Source: Linepithema humile
Taxonomy: Eukaryota; Arthropoda; Insecta; Hymenoptera; Formicidae
NCBI RefSeq assembly: GCF_040581485.1
Contig: NC_090130.1
Location: 20,229,918 to 20,293,917 of the forward strand
Length of the DNA stretch: 64,000 nucleotides
Direction of reading: 5' to 3'
Part shown: piece by piece, positions 63,989 through 64,000 of the stretch
How positions within the stretch are numbered: the stretch's first letter is position 1
How the letters are laid out: the number at the start of each line of letters is the position of its first letter
Notes under the pieces: model-generated
The model's database searches: none
What the model was told of the DNA's origin: nothing
What the model saw: only the letters and a program-made list of their open reading frames with translations
Translations under genes and position numbers: made by a program

Positions 63989-64000
63989 TTTTTGAAAACT

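Noticed and set aside
1..64000. CRISPR arrays, bacterial operons, integrated virus
   Set aside because: No regularly spaced direct repeats and no viral or prokaryotic gene content. All recognised genes are intron-split or eukaryotic.

Overview
This window looks like nuclear DNA of an insect, most likely a hymenopteran and possibly an ant. The genes are intron-split with short GT-AG introns. Intergenic DNA is strongly AT-rich but contains isolated CpG-rich patches. The recognisable mobile DNA is a Mos1-type mariner plus several foldback and MITE-like elements, one of them resembling a repeat I associate with hymenopteran genomes. The species cannot be read from the sequence. There is no sign of bacterial organisation, CRISPR or operons.

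Six protein genes can be assembled. From the left: the last three exons of Rab7 (+, late-endosome GTPase; its 5' part lies outside the window). An intronless, GC-rich Tom40-type outer-membrane translocase gene (+, 4312-5289). ERLEC1 (-, 5763-8833, seven exons, 513 aa), an ER lectin with two MRH domains, including one GC-AG intron. Barentsz/CASC3 (+, 9634-14392, nine exons, 813 aa), an exon-junction-complex subunit that diverges from ERLEC1 across an 800 bp shared upstream region. An allatotropin-receptor-like class A GPCR (-, 45119 down to 17238, six coding exons, 441 aa), spread over 28 kb by a 17 kb first coding intron. A CD36-family scavenger receptor (-, 58297-63988, nine coding exons, 516 aa), whose first exon I place at the far right edge. 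For every assembled gene the exon lengths and phases sum to one uninterrupted frame.

The gene-poor stretches are the ATR introns (17.5-44.6 kb), the 13 kb upstream of ATR, and the flanks of the CD36 gene. They hold a 1.3 kb mariner with one frameshift, a near-palindromic 507 bp MITE nested in a larger foldback, two TTAA-flanked non-autonomous elements, a further 358 bp foldback, a tRNA-derived SINE-like fragment, a tandem duplication that keeps two small hairpins, and simple repeats.

The genes do not form a pathway. Rab7, ERLEC1 and the CD36-type receptor are linked only loosely through endomembrane traffic, and their adjacency looks incidental. I found no clearly new biological system. The best leads are the intronless Tom40 paralogue, the duplicated hairpin unit near 52 kb, the CpG-rich blocks in the ATR introns, the distal CD36 exon, and the nested palindromic elements.
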